Shown: positions 1 to 8,266 of the stretch, in pieces
How positions within the stretch are numbered: the stretch's first letter is position 1
Layout of the letters: each line of letters opens with the position of its first letter
Virus record (IMG/VR): IMGVR_UViG_3300042691_012289
Span: 1-25,347 of that record
DNA from: a virus
Strand: one strand, 5' to 3'
Length of the DNA stretch: 25,347 nt
Notes under the pieces: model-generated
Databases searched by the model: none
Seen by the model: only the letters and a program-made list of their open reading frames with translations
Told to the model about the DNA's origin: nothing
Position numbers and translations under genes: made by a program

Positions 1-1175
1 ACCCGACGAACCCCTCGTCCAACGCCGACTTCAAGCAGTACACCATCGGGTACCGCACGGAAGTCGAGAATAACATCCACCTGTTCCGCAGAGCGGTCCA
101 CGTGTCCAACCTCACTCAGGACATCCTGAACATCGCCGGTGTTCAGAACGAACTGAGCCGCCAGTTGGCGAAGGCCACCATCGACCTCAAGCGTTCGATG
201 GAAATCACCTTCACCTCTGACATCATGCCCGCCATCGACGACGGCGTGACCCCGTATCGCACCCGTTGCCTTACGGCTTGGCTGAAGAAGGACAAGGCTA
301 CCGCCACCACGAACGCCGACAAGTACGGCGTCCAGAACCAGTCCATCCGCGAAATCGACTCGAACTTCGTCACCCCTGACTCCTCCATCGTCGGCACGGG
401 CACCGATGTCAGCAACCTCAACGAGAACACCGTTCAGGATGTCATGACCTCGGTCTACGAGCAGACCGGCCAGTTCAAGAACCACGAAGCCGTCGTCGGC
501 ACGAAACTCAAGCGTCAGTTCACGGAACTCGTCTACACGACCCGTGCTCCCGCTGGTCCTTCGTCCTCCACGGGCATCCGCTCCACCCGCGACGCTAACT
601 CGGACACCATCTCGGCCTCCGTCGACTACTTCGAGGGCGACTTCGGTAAGTTGGCTCTCATCCCGACCCAGTTCCTCCACGCTGGCGTCAACCCCTACAC
701 CATCGTCGAGTTCACCGAAGGTGGCGTCCAGAAGTTCAAGTTGTACGACGGCCGCGAGACCTCCGAGTCCAACCGCGTCAAGTCGCTGACCTCCGACGGT
801 GCCACCGCCGGTGCCATCAGCGTCTCCGCTGGCAACCTCGAAGCCAAGAAGGCTGTGTTCCTCACCGCCTCCGCGAACGCCCTGACGGCTGATAACCTCG
901 TCATCGCCGCCGCATCGTCCTCGACCGCAGACCGCAACGCCGCCGCCGCTCTGGCGAAGTATCGTGCGAACCTGCACCTCGAAAACGCCAAGTGCAAGGG
1001 CTTCATCATCCCTTGGGACATGCTCGAAGTCCGCTACGGCGGTAACATCGCTCAGGTTCGCGAACTCACCGAAAACGGCGGCGGCCCTCGTCGCATGATG
1101 GAGGCCATGGCGGCTCTGCTCGTCCACAGCCCCCTGACCTTCGGCATGTTCGACTACAAGGCGAACAACGCCTAA
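1..1175 (+). CDS. Major capsid protein, SU10-like (N-terminus outside window)
   Basis: HK97-fold major head protein that builds the icosahedral shell. The frame is open from the first bases of the window through the GTG at 102, so that GTG is internal; 390 residues are visible and the N-terminus is missing. The visible part begins with a stretch resembling the SU10 major head protein family (formerly DUF5309): RTEVENNIHLF, then VSNLTQ, then a helix around NELSRQLAKATIDLKRSMEI. This matches that family's pattern of a beta strand with VS-T followed by a long helix containing ELA-QL-KA--LKR--E. A later segment (NENTVQDVMTSVYEQTG) fits its spine-helix region. Arginine is almost always CGC or CGT (19 of 20 by hand count), consistent with high expression. 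The next gene starts 12 bases downstream. I recognise the family from sequence pattern only, and I am fairly sure of the capsid role. Confidence 0.82.
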   Translation, partial: PTNPSSNADFKQYTIGYRTEVENNIHLFRRAVHVSNLTQDILNIAGVQNELSRQLAKATIDLKRSMEITFTSDIMPAIDDGVTPYRTRCLTAWLKKDKATATTNADKYGVQNQSIREIDSNFVTPDSSIVGTGTDVSNLNENTVQDVMTSVYEQTGQFKNHEAVVGTKLKRQFTELVYTTRAPAGPSSSTGIRSTRDANSDTISASVDYFEGDFGKLALIPTQFLHAGVNPYTIVEFTEGGVQKFKLYDGRETSESNRVKSLTSDGATAGAISVSAGNLEAKKAVFLTASANALTADNLVIAAASSSTADRNAAAALAKYRANLHLENAKCKGFIIPWDMLEVRYGGNIAQVRELTENGGGPRRMMEAMAALLVHSPLTFGMFDYKANNA

Positions 1176-1187
1176 TCGGGTACGGAC

Positions 1188-1559
1188 GTGGCTGGTCTTG
1201 AATCCATCCACGAATCCATCCCCGACGAACTCATACCAGACATGGTAGCCGAGTTCCGTCGGGGGTGGGCCCTCCGTAAGGCTCAGGCCGCGGCCACTAA
1301 AAAGGCCATGGCTCAATTCAACCAACTTCAACACCGTCACGTTGAAGGTCTTGGACAAATGTCGGCCCGTATTCCTGAGGAGTCCTACCATTACTGGGGG
1401 ATGAGACTTGGGTACCAATGCTGGCGTGACGATGGGTTCATGAAGGAGTTCCTTCGTGATAACCCCGAGTGCAGGGTGAACTCCAAAGCGGAGAACACCA
1501 CCCTGCTGGTCAACGGCACCAAGGGCCTCGTAGATGCCCACGGCCGTCTACTTTCTTAA
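1188..1559 (+). CDS. Small conserved-type phage protein of unknown function next to capsid
   Basis: 123 residues from a GTG start, 12 bases after the capsid stop; no clear ribosome binding site. The N-terminal half is a charged, alanine-rich helix (about residues 15-55), suggesting a coiled coil or helical bundle. The C-terminal half carries a tryptophan/tyrosine-rich motif, YHYWGMRLGYQCW followed by FMKEFLRDNPECRV. I recall similar YW--RLG--CW---FL-EFLRDNPE motifs in small proteins beside capsid genes of other phages, but I cannot assign a function. Capsid-adjacent position makes a head-completion, decoration or assembly role plausible. No membrane segment or signal peptide is seen. The stop overlaps the next start by one base (TAATG). 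Confidence 0.75.
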   Translation: MAGLESIHESIPDELIPDMVAEFRRGWALRKAQAAATKKAMAQFNQLQHRHVEGLGQMSARIPEESYHYWGMRLGYQCWRDDGFMKEFLRDNPECRVNSKAENTTLLVNGTKGLVDAHGRLLS

Positions 1560-1789
1560 TGAACACTCCCCCCAAGAAGGCTTCCAAGCCAGCGGGTCAA
1601 ATTCCAGACCCGGTACCGATGCAGACCTTCAGGGATGCGTCCGCCTTCTACGCGGCCAAAGCGGCACTCAAGGCCGCAGGCAGGGATACCCGCTCAACGG
1701 TCAGCCTTGATGGAACCATGACCTTGGGTGCTACCAACTACCAGAGACGCCCTGAAGGCAAGGGCAACAACCTGAAGCCAGCCCCGTGA
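1559..1789 (+). CDS. Small basic protein of unknown function
   Basis: 76 residues. The ATG at 1559 overlaps the previous stop by one base (TAATG), which favours this start over a longer in-frame reading from 1469 that would run deep inside the upstream gene. The N-terminus is proline- and lysine-rich (PPKKASKPAGQIPDPVP). A short alanine-rich helix follows (residues about 24-42, FYAAKAALKAAG), then a Ser/Thr/Asn-rich tail. The composition suggests a small, partly disordered virion or assembly protein. No family recognised. Its stop overlaps the next GTG start by four bases (GTGA). Confidence 0.7.
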   Translation: MNTPPKKASKPAGQIPDPVPMQTFRDASAFYAAKAALKAAGRDTRSTVSLDGTMTLGATNYQRRPEGKGNNLKPAP

Positions 1790-2532
1790 GAAGCGTCTAC
1801 TTCAGCGAAATCCTCCACACGGCCCTGCAACTTGCCGGGTTGGACCGTGGCCTGACTACGCCTGAACGCTTCTCCATGGTCAGGGACTTCGCCTCAATGC
1901 GGCTTCGCTCCGTCTGGGAGATGAACGAATGGACCGACCTGAAGGTCATCACTCAGTGCCCCGTCGTCTTTTCTGGCGAGCGTCGCACCGTCCCCCTCGC
2001 GGCCTCCCTCGGTCAGGTCATCACCATCTGGGACAAGGACCCTCTGGCTTACAGTGCCACCCAGCGTGACTTTGAACTGATTGACGGCACCATCACCATG
2101 CGTAGCCGCCGGGAGGACAGCGTCTGGGTCGAGACCCGCAAAGAGTCCCCTAGGCTGTTCGGCGACGCTTGGAACACCAGCCAGTCCTACCGCAAGGGGG
2201 CTCAGGTCTACTACGACTCTGGCTCGGAAAGCGGTTCCCTTGTCCCTGTCAACGGCTTCCCCGTGCAGGGCGACTTCTATGAGTACACGGGCGAAAATCC
2301 TTCAGGCACTGGGTCTATTCCTACGGTTGCTTCGTGGCAACGGGTCGTCATCCCGAAACTCTTTGCCAACGCCGTCATCCATGGCGTCCATGCTGACTAC
2401 CGCCGCTCTACGAACGAACTCGAAGCGGCCCAGTCGGCGGAAGCGGACTACGCGAAAGCGGTAGACTCCGCCCTTGACCAGACCCTGCGTCAGCAGGGCT
2501 CGACAAGACCCATCAATTTTAGAGGATACTAA
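1786..2532 (+). CDS. Probable head-tail adaptor / neck protein
   Basis: 248 residues from a GTG that overlaps the preceding stop (GTGA). The N-terminus, with FSEILHTALQLAG, a spacer, FSMVRDFASMRLRSVWEMNEW, resembles the helical start of neck/adaptor proteins (gp4/gp11-like position) in podoviruses. In those, a helical bundle with L--AL-LAG and A--RLR--WE motifs binds the portal. The middle is beta-rich with an insertion rich in Tyr, Gly and Ser (about 125-185). The C-terminus returns to a long helix (about residues 196-235, IPKLFANAVIHGVHADYRRS then alanine-rich). Gene order capsid, small proteins, this gene, fibre fits a connector protein. The role is inferred from pattern and position, not from a search. 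Confidence 0.65.
   Translation: MRSVYFSEILHTALQLAGLDRGLTTPERFSMVRDFASMRLRSVWEMNEWTDLKVITQCPVVFSGERRTVPLAASLGQVITIWDKDPLAYSATQRDFELIDGTITMRSRREDSVWVETRKESPRLFGDAWNTSQSYRKGAQVYYDSGSESGSLVPVNGFPVQGDFYEYTGENPSGTGSIPTVASWQRVVIPKLFANAVIHGVHADYRRSTNELEAAQSAEADYAKAVDSALDQTLRQQGSTRPINFRGY
2521..2526 (+). promoter_or_regulatory. Ribosome binding site for the 2534 gene
   Basis: AGAGGA lies seven bases upstream of the ATG at 2534. It supports that start over an in-frame upstream ATG at 2474, which would run inside the preceding gene. Confidence 0.6.
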
Positions 2533-2533
2533 C

Positions 2534-2830
2534 ATGTTCAAACTACTCCCCCAACAGATTCCGAGCGTCTCCGTGACCTCGTTTGACAACGCCGCCAGTG
2601 CCAAGGTGCTGGACCGGGCACGTAACCGCCGCATCTTCGGCATCGTCAACAGGGGGACCACCGTCATGGAAGTTCGCCTGAACGAGGCTGGCAATGGCGA
2701 CCCCATCTTCCTGAAGGCGGCATCCACGCTGACAGCGGCTGATGGCGGTAGCCTTGAGTTCAATGGCTACAACGGCTACGTTTACGCCAAGGGCACCGGC
2801 TACGTCTACCACTTCTCGGAGGAAGTCTAA
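2534..2830 (+). CDS. Small beta-rich virion protein (decoration or head/neck accessory)
   Basis: 98 residues, starting one base after the previous stop. The protein reads as a small beta sandwich: RNRRIFGIVNRGTTVMEVRLNE, then GDPIFLKAASTL, then GGSLEFNGYNGYVYAKGTGYVYHFSEE. I recall this pattern (N-RRI--I-N-G----V-L-, then GGS-E---Y-G-VYA) in short accessory virion proteins of tailed phages. There, the fold resembles the bacterial Ig-like or carbohydrate-binding-like beta sandwiches that decorate particles. No signal peptide or membrane segment. Position between neck and fibre genes supports a structural role. The exact role is unknown. Confidence 0.72.
   Translation: MFKLLPQQIPSVSVTSFDNAASAKVLDRARNRRIFGIVNRGTTVMEVRLNEAGNGDPIFLKAASTLTAADGGSLEFNGYNGYVYAKGTGYVYHFSEEV
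2818..2824 (+). promoter_or_regulatory. Strong ribosome binding site for the tail fibre gene
   Basis: GGAGGAA lies nine bases before the ATG at 2834, inside the end of the preceding gene. It is the best Shine-Dalgarno match in the window and fixes the fibre start. Confidence 0.75.
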
Positions 2831-2833
2831 TCC

Positions 2834-3901
2834 ATGCCAATCTACACTGGTGGTGGCGGTGTCGCTGGCATCACCGTCGAGACCGACCCGTCGGCTCTCA
2901 AGATGGCCAACAACCTGAGCGACCTTGTAAACAAGGGCACCGCTCGGACCAACCTCCAATTGTCGTCGTTTTACGCCGCCCTCACGCACAGCCATGCGAT
3001 TAGCGACGTAACCAACCTTCAGACGACCCTAGACGGCAAGGCGGCAACGTCCCATTCGCATGCTATTTCGGATGTAACCAACCTTCAGACCACCCTTAAC
3101 GGCAAGGCGTCTACGTCGCACACTCACGCAGTTTCCGACGTTACTGGCTGGGATACGATTACTGACGCCAACCAAGGGTTTATTCTAACCCTCAATGGCA
3201 CAAGTCTGCTTTGGACTGCACCATCTCCGATTACTACGGACGCCCCCTCTGACGGCTCTCAGTACGCCAGACAGAATGGCACGTGGACAGTCATTAGCGG
3301 TGGTGGTGGCGGTGGCGGCGGTAACGGCGGTAGCGGTATTTCCGACGCACCTAGTGATGGAAATGTCTATGGCCGTGTTAACGCAACATGGGTGTCGCTG
3401 TTCAACAGCATGGAAACGGCCGCTACCCAGTCTTGGGTTAACGGACTTGGATTCCAGACTTCCACGGACGTAAGCACTTATGTTACGGGCCTTGGCTATC
3501 AGACCTCCAGTGACGTCTCCACGTATGTGACTGGTCTTGGATACATCGGCGAGGCACCTACCGACGGCTCGCAGTATGTTCGCCAGACCATCATGGGTAC
3601 GTCTCAGTGGGTAGTTAACTCTGGGTTCACCCATAGTGACGCTCCAGATTCACAGTTGTACCTGCGTACGGCTGGTACTTGGAGCCTGTACAACGGCATT
3701 TCTGATGCACCTAATGACGGCTCGACCTATGGCCGACAGAACGCCGGTTGGGTGACGATTCCCTCAGCCATTGTAACTGCGGCTTCGTCTGGCACCAACA
3801 ACAGCGGCTACACCAACGCCCAGTTCGATACCGTCCACTACCCTTCGGAACTGGCCCTGACCATCAACGGGACGACTTACTACGTCCCCGCTAGGACGTG
3901 A
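2834..3901 (+). CDS. Tail fibre protein with tandem repeats
   Basis: 355 residues. Tail fibres bind the host surface. The N-terminus has the NNLSDLVNKGTARTNLQL stretch, common in phage fibres (consensus nLsDL-N--tAR-NLGL). Three 22-residue repeats of the HSHAISDVTNLQTTLDGKA type follow (residues about 52-105); these are a hallmark of fibre shafts. Next come a glycine run near residues 156-168, five DAP-DG units ending in a conserved tryptophan, and three short V-GLG(Y/F) units. The C-terminus ends in NGTTYYVPART, resembling the short beta hairpin that closes many fibres. There is no obvious large receptor-binding head, so another protein may form the tip; the gene at 3898 is a candidate. The stop overlaps the next GTG start (GTGA). 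Confidence 0.88.
   Translation: MPIYTGGGGVAGITVETDPSALKMANNLSDLVNKGTARTNLQLSSFYAALTHSHAISDVTNLQTTLDGKAATSHSHAISDVTNLQTTLNGKASTSHTHAVSDVTGWDTITDANQGFILTLNGTSLLWTAPSPITTDAPSDGSQYARQNGTWTVISGGGGGGGGNGGSGISDAPSDGNVYGRVNATWVSLFNSMETAATQSWVNGLGFQTSTDVSTYVTGLGYQTSSDVSTYVTGLGYIGEAPTDGSQYVRQTIMGTSQWVVNSGFTHSDAPDSQLYLRTAGTWSLYNGISDAPNDGSTYGRQNAGWVTIPSAIVTAASSGTNNSGYTNAQFDTVHYPSELALTINGTTYYVPART
2987..3151 (+). repeat. Three tandem 22-residue fibre repeats
   Basis: Units begin at 2987, 3053 and 3119, a 66-base period. Core: H(S/T)HA(I/V)SDVT, then NLQTTL(D/N)GKA in the first two; the third diverges after SDVTG. DNA identity between units is reduced by synonymous changes, so this is a protein-level repeat. 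Confidence 0.9.
3239..3760 (+). repeat. Five spaced DAP-DG repeats in the tail fibre
   Basis: Units start at 3239, 3344, 3551, 3638 and 3704 with the pattern (D/E)AP-(D)G--Y-R---W. The fourth unit lacks the glycine. They are separated by a glycine run (about 3299-3335) and by V-GLG(F/Y) units, so spacing is irregular. Confidence 0.8.
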
Positions 3902-5520
3902 TTCGTAGGGGGTCCATAGTCGTACCTACGGCCCCTTACGTAGTCCATCATCCTTGGCAGGTTGAGTGGATTAAGGGCACTGAGTTGAGGTGCTTTACCG
4001 GAATCCTCGCTGACTCGGCGATGATTGCCAATGAGCAGTACGAGCCGACTAGGTTCCCGCAGAACTCGGCTATGTCCATGTCCGTTACTACGCAGGGCAT
4101 CTCTGCCAGAAGGCTTACCCAAGGAAGGGTCAGGATGTCATCTTTGCCATTCCCTACCGGTGCCAAGACTGGTTCGGTAGTAATCAGGCTTAACAGGGAT
4201 GGCTTTGGTCGCACTGACCAGACGAATGCCGAGCCGCTGGACGAGCAAAAAGGGTATGCTTCTTGGCAGGAGAGCGAGATTATCGGCTCTGGCTCGGCAG
4301 ATAGCGTCTACCTAGTCCTTCACAAGTCTGGGTCTTTCTGGTATCTAAGTTGGATTGCTCAGGCGGACCTTGAGGATTCCGACATAAGGATAGCCGTAAT
4401 CAAGAAGCGGACGGGAAGGGGAATCAAAGACTGGACGTTGCTTCAACTGTGGAAAAGCGACTTCAGCGACAGAAAGGACGAGACGCCGTTCTTGGTCACG
4501 CACTCCCACAAGAATGCGTTCAAGATAAACTCTGGCTACTGCACCTACTACCAACTGGATACCAACCTTAACGTTGATTCGGAAGGAGAAATGCAGGGTA
4601 CCAGCGATTACATCCGCTACGCACCAGATACCATGTCCACGTACACTGGGACCGTTAAAATCGAGAAGCCTACCGTATGGTATCAGTCGACACCTAAGGA
4701 CGAGCCATTCCCGCCGACTCCTGCACCCGTAGACCCTAACGCTCCTCCTCCAACGCCTCCCCCCACCCCTCCGCAGGAGCCAGAGCAAAACCCAAGCCCA
4801 ACCTTAGATGGCGATTACTTTGTCTGCGACTCGGCAGTCAGTAGCAGTTGGAGCGTGATACTCGGACATCCAGTGCCATCGCACATGGCTCCATCGCTCT
4901 ACATTGTCCCTAGGGAATTCGCTAGGGTTAACCTTATGGTGGACGTCGCAGTCCCCGGATACGGTATTTACGTACAAGCACCAACCGAAACGAAGACGTA
5001 TGGCCAAGAGGACCTAGGAGAACCGCAAACGATACTTCAGTACAATCTCGTATCAGAGCAGGTTGAAATTCCCGGTTCGCAACCTCCAGAGTACTACACC
5101 ACGTATCATTTGGAGACCTATGAGCAGCAAATCTGGCCTCAGCAACATGAGCATACTTTGTATTTTCCTAAGTTTGAAAGCATGGATGCCTTCTGGACCA
5201 TGGTATGCTTCAGGGGTATCGTAGTCGCCCACATGGACTGGTCTTCCACCGATGAGAAATGGACTGTTAAGCAATTTCATTCTGGGAATGCGACCATACC
5301 CAACTCCACGCCAATTCTGAATTATCAGTATGTTCAACAAAACGCCGAAACTACCTTTCAGGATTACGTGGCCGAGCGTTACAACATCAATGACCACTTC
5401 TGGACCACATCCTACGGAATTTCATCGAACATCACCGGTGCCGTTGAGGACGCGAATTTGATGTGGCAAGATGCTGGACACATGGGAAACTCAATTAACG
5501 CACGACTAATCAAGTACTAA
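3898..5520 (+). CDS. Unrecognised tail or adhesin-like protein with a proline hinge
   Basis: 540 residues from a GTG overlapping the fibre stop. Two aromatic, beta-rich halves are joined by a proline-rich linker (residues about 272-301). The N-terminal half begins MIRRGSIVVPTAPYVVHHPW and is rich in Ser, Trp and Tyr. The C-terminal half contains DYFVCDSAVSSSW and many Tyr/His/Trp residues. No signal peptide, membrane helix or catalytic motif is visible and I do not recognise a family. Its place directly after the fibre and before the nozzle-like gene suggests a virion-exposed fibre-tip, spike or adhesin protein. The hinge would suit two independently moving domains. Arginine codons are mostly AGG/AGA here, unlike the capsid gene. 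Confidence 0.8.
   Translation: MIRRGSIVVPTAPYVVHHPWQVEWIKGTELRCFTGILADSAMIANEQYEPTRFPQNSAMSMSVTTQGISARRLTQGRVRMSSLPFPTGAKTGSVVIRLNRDGFGRTDQTNAEPLDEQKGYASWQESEIIGSGSADSVYLVLHKSGSFWYLSWIAQADLEDSDIRIAVIKKRTGRGIKDWTLLQLWKSDFSDRKDETPFLVTHSHKNAFKINSGYCTYYQLDTNLNVDSEGEMQGTSDYIRYAPDTMSTYTGTVKIEKPTVWYQSTPKDEPFPPTPAPVDPNAPPPTPPPTPPQEPEQNPSPTLDGDYFVCDSAVSSSWSVILGHPVPSHMAPSLYIVPREFARVNLMVDVAVPGYGIYVQAPTETKTYGQEDLGEPQTILQYNLVSEQVEIPGSQPPEYYTTYHLETYEQQIWPQQHEHTLYFPKFESMDAFWTMVCFRGIVVAHMDWSSTDEKWTVKQFHSGNATIPNSTPILNYQYVQQNAETTFQDYVAERYNINDHFWTTSYGISSNITGAVEDANLMWQDAGHMGNSINARLIKY
4711..4800 (+). repeat. Proline-rich low-complexity linker
   Basis: Codes for about 30 residues, half of them proline, including PPPTPPPTPP. 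It separates the two halves of the 540-residue protein and is likely an extended, rigid spacer. Confidence 0.8.
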
Positions 5521-5521
5521 C

Positions 5522-6946
5522 ATGCCACGCGAATTCCAACAAGACGGCGAGGTCTCCTTCGGGGGCTTCAACAGTTTCCCGAACAGTTCCTCGTTCGACC
5601 CCAACAAGGGCATCCTTGAGTCGTCGGTCAACATGCGTATCGACGCCGGGGTAATGCGTCCGCGAAACGGGTGCGTCAAGGTATCCGACCCGCTTCTCGG
5701 GGACTGTGCCTACGCGGCCTCCTCCCATGGGGCCGAGGACTACATCCACGTATTCTCCGTCGGCGGTCAGGTAAAAAGCCTCTGCACCAGCAATCCGTAC
5801 GTCACCCCGACGACCCAGCCAACCCCTCCTAGGCCCTACATCAAGTGCTCCGGGCAGGGCTACGCCACGCTTGGGTCGATTGAAGCCGCCAACACCGCCG
5901 ACTGGAACGATGAGTATGACTTTGCCACCTGTTGCAACGTCGTCGGACGAATGGCCTACGCCAAGGGCGACCAAATCTGGTTCTCGCTGTTCGGTGGCGT
6001 ACAGCCATTCGACCCTGACACGCTCTCTCTGACCCTAGGGACCTACGACGCCATCCTTAAACTGCACTATTCCAACACCACCCGTAAGTTGTACGCTTTT
6101 GGTGCTTCCAGCGTCTACGAGGTGGAGCCGTCATTGACTGCCGCGGCCTTGTCCGAGGGGAAACCCAACGAATCCTTCTTCGCCAAGATTAGACTGCTTT
6201 CCGCTCAAGAGGGAATTGCGGCCCCAGACACGATTGGCGAGACAAACGGCTCAATCATGTGGCTGGACAATGGTGGCCTCACCAAGATTGACCTAGGAAA
6301 GGGCATGATTGAAGGGGAAGGGCCGATTTCCGACCCTATCTTCGACATCTTCGGGGAGCGGAATAGTGCCGAGTTGGCCAATTGCACGGCCGTAGCCTGC
6401 CAAGGACGCTATTACATCGCTTACCCTTCCGTCGGCTCTGGGCCAAATGACCGCGTTTTGGTCGTAAACACCACACTTCCGGGCACTTTCGAGAGCATCG
6501 ACGCCTATCCGTTCAGTATCAAGCACCTCGTAAAAGCCAGAGACTCGTTGGGCATCCTCAGGGTGTACGCCGTGACTCCCAATGGCACGGTCTACATGCT
6601 CGATGAGGGGAGCACGGACGCTGGAACCGCCATCCAAGCCTCATTCAGAACCCGCGACTACAACTTCCGCACCGACTTGGACAAGCGGTACGACGCCGTA
6701 ACCATGAAAGTGGATACGAAAGGCCCGGCGACCTTCGAGATGCGGTTTCTGACCGTTAATCCAGACTCATCCACGGCAATCGACAGGGTCGACGGCAACC
6801 TCGGCACAACGGTTCGGCGTGCTTTGGCTGGAAAAAAGTCCGTCGGCGGCAAGGTGGAGGTAGTTGTTTCTGCTGGTCGACCTCACTTCTATTCCGTATC
6901 TGTTGATGCAACCGTTGCTGGCCGCTCCATCTTTAGTGTTTTCTAA
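5522..6946 (+). CDS. Tail-nozzle / stabilisation-like protein (beta-propeller type)
   Basis: 474 residues, starting one base after the previous stop. The opening (GEVSFGGFNSFPNSSSFDPNKG, then SVNMRIDAGVMRPRNGCVKV) matches the usual start of podoviral nozzle/stabilisation proteins. In these, the product announces 'G-n----p---------N-----g---pR-G'. Repeated short beta blades follow, including RKLYAFGASSVYEVE, GSIMWLDNGGLTKID and GTVYMLDEG. The C-terminus carries a typical closing segment, ASFRTRDYNFRTDLDKRYDAV. Such proteins (T7 gp12 or P22 gp10 counterparts) form the distal tail tube below the adaptor. This supports a short-tailed virion. Assignment is by pattern and position. Its stop overlaps the next ATG (TAATG). 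Confidence 0.7.
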   Translation: MPREFQQDGEVSFGGFNSFPNSSSFDPNKGILESSVNMRIDAGVMRPRNGCVKVSDPLLGDCAYAASSHGAEDYIHVFSVGGQVKSLCTSNPYVTPTTQPTPPRPYIKCSGQGYATLGSIEAANTADWNDEYDFATCCNVVGRMAYAKGDQIWFSLFGGVQPFDPDTLSLTLGTYDAILKLHYSNTTRKLYAFGASSVYEVEPSLTAAALSEGKPNESFFAKIRLLSAQEGIAAPDTIGETNGSIMWLDNGGLTKIDLGKGMIEGEGPISDPIFDIFGERNSAELANCTAVACQGRYYIAYPSVGSGPNDRVLVVNTTLPGTFESIDAYPFSIKHLVKARDSLGILRVYAVTPNGTVYMLDEGSTDAGTAIQASFRTRDYNFRTDLDKRYDAVTMKVDTKGPATFEMRFLTVNPDSSTAIDRVDGNLGTTVRRALAGKKSVGGKVEVVVSAGRPHFYSVSVDATVAGRSIFSVF

Positions 6947-7647
6947 TGGCACCTCCTACTAAACTTTACGCAGACTACGGAACGGGCACGCTTCCGTCGG
7001 CTTCTGGCTTTAAGTTCGTTACTCGGGACCCGGGTAAGGAAATGGAGTACACCGTACAATGCCTGAGCGACATCATGAATCCGGCGGGTACTTGGGCTAC
7101 TGCCGAGAAGAACGCTGGCACAATTCTCAAGACGCGATTCGGAGAAGTCGAAGCCACCCTTAGCACGACCCTTGATAACAGATGGGATGCGAAACTCGCG
7201 GAAATCAAGGATGAGATTCTTGGCACCACCAGCAGTGCTTCCGAGTTTGCCTACGGGCAGTACCTGAAGGGCATGAGTGCCGCGTTCGGCGGAGGCCACA
7301 CGAACATTGGAATCTTCGCAAAGGTTACGAGCGAGGAGAGAAGAATCGCCGCAATCGACGCCACGACAAAATACATGCAAAGCATCAACTCGCTGAGTTA
7401 TCAGTCTACCTCCGCCATGCCGCTTGTCGTTCCAATCGAGTCGCAACTGGTGGCAGATGCCTCCGCTTCTGCCGTCGAGGCATACGCCATGGGTGAAATC
7501 AGGAACCAGCAAGTCAGACAATCCGAGGCGGCTGGAAATCTGCTCGCCACCCTTGGACCGAACATGGGTAACGCCGCCACGCCGTACGAGGAGACTCTCG
7601 CTTTCGCTTCGGTTAATGCAACAGGCCTAGCCGCTAAAACTAAATGA
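6946..7647 (+). CDS. Unrecognised virion-module protein, helical
   Basis: 233 residues, start overlapping the previous stop (TAATG). The sequence is mostly helix-forming. A segment near residues 45-95 (NAGTILKTRFGEVEATLSTT then AKLAEIKDEIL) could be a coiled coil, and the C-terminal third (about 155-215) is alanine/serine-rich. No cysteine cluster, catalytic motif or membrane helix is seen. The gene is the first after the nozzle-like gene, where T7-like and other podoviruses begin their internal or ejection protein genes. An internal virion protein is therefore a reasonable guess from context. No family recognised. Its stop overlaps the next start (ATGA). Confidence 0.75.
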   Translation: MAPPTKLYADYGTGTLPSASGFKFVTRDPGKEMEYTVQCLSDIMNPAGTWATAEKNAGTILKTRFGEVEATLSTTLDNRWDAKLAEIKDEILGTTSSASEFAYGQYLKGMSAAFGGGHTNIGIFAKVTSEERRIAAIDATTKYMQSINSLSYQSTSAMPLVVPIESQLVADASASAVEAYAMGEIRNQQVRQSEAAGNLLATLGPNMGNAATPYEETLAFASVNATGLAAKTK

Positions 7648-8261
7648 ACACAATGCAACTAGGGGACTACCGCGGGGGTCGTGATAGCATCACGAACCTC
7701 ATGGGTGCTCAAATTCCCCAACTTCAGAACATCAACCAAGCCGCAATCGCTTTTGGCTCTATCGGTCTTCAGGGCATGGCACAAAGACATGCCATCGAGG
7801 ACAAGTACAACCTTGAGTTGCGAAACCAGATGATGGGCAATCAAGCCCAACTTTCCGACAGGCTAATGGTCGCCAAGCAGGCCGCAGAACAGGCCGCCGT
7901 TGACGAGCAAAGCATGCTTGAGGGCGAGACTGGTGCACTTACCGACTGGTACGGCCTTGTGATGAGCAAGTACGACCCGAATAGCCAAGAGTACGCAACG
8001 GCCAAGCAGGCCTTGGACATGATTACGAAGGCTTCCAAGGGCAAGAACCTGAAGTCCAAACAGGCCTACATGAAGTGGGTCAAGGAATACGGCATTGATA
8101 AGCCTATCAACGTCGGAACTTTGGGTGGTCTCGGATTCAGGCAGAATGAGCCTGTGGCAGAAAAGCCAACCGCCGCCGCAGACAAAAAGCCCACCCCGGT
8201 CCCAGTAAACCCAAACTCATTCTGGGCAACTAGGTCCAGATTCAACTCAAAGGGACCTTAA
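7644..8261 (+). CDS. Unrecognised helical protein, possible internal virion protein
   Basis: 205 residues, ATG overlapping the previous stop (ATGA). Residues about 20-110 form a long helical stretch rich in Gln, Ala and Met (QNINQAAIAFGSIGLQGMAQ, then RLMVAKQAAEQAAVDEQSML). A basic region follows (KASKGKNLKSKQAYMKWVKEYG) and then a flexible Pro/Ala/Lys tail (EKPTAAADKKPTPVPVNP). A Gln/Ala-rich helix is typical of small podoviral internal proteins (T7 gp14 position), but no homology is claimed. An in-frame ATG lies three codons in and could be an alternative start; the overlapping ATG is preferred because of coupling. Confidence 0.75.
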   Translation: MNTMQLGDYRGGRDSITNLMGAQIPQLQNINQAAIAFGSIGLQGMAQRHAIEDKYNLELRNQMMGNQAQLSDRLMVAKQAAEQAAVDEQSMLEGETGALTDWYGLVMSKYDPNSQEYATAKQALDMITKASKGKNLKSKQAYMKWVKEYGIDKPINVGTLGGLGFRQNEPVAEKPTAAADKKPTPVPVNPNSFWATRSRFNSKGP

Positions 8262-8266
8262 TTATC

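Noticed and set aside
102-104. GTG at 102 as the start of the capsid gene
   Set aside because: The frame is open to the window edge and the upstream residues fit the SU10-like capsid pattern, so the true start is outside.
1469-1558. Upstream start for the 76-residue gene
   Set aside because: It would overlap 90 bases of the preceding gene in another frame; the TAATG overlap at 1559 is a better start.
2474-2533. Upstream ATG for the 98-residue gene
   Set aside because: It lies inside the preceding gene, while AGAGGA is well placed for the ATG at 2534.
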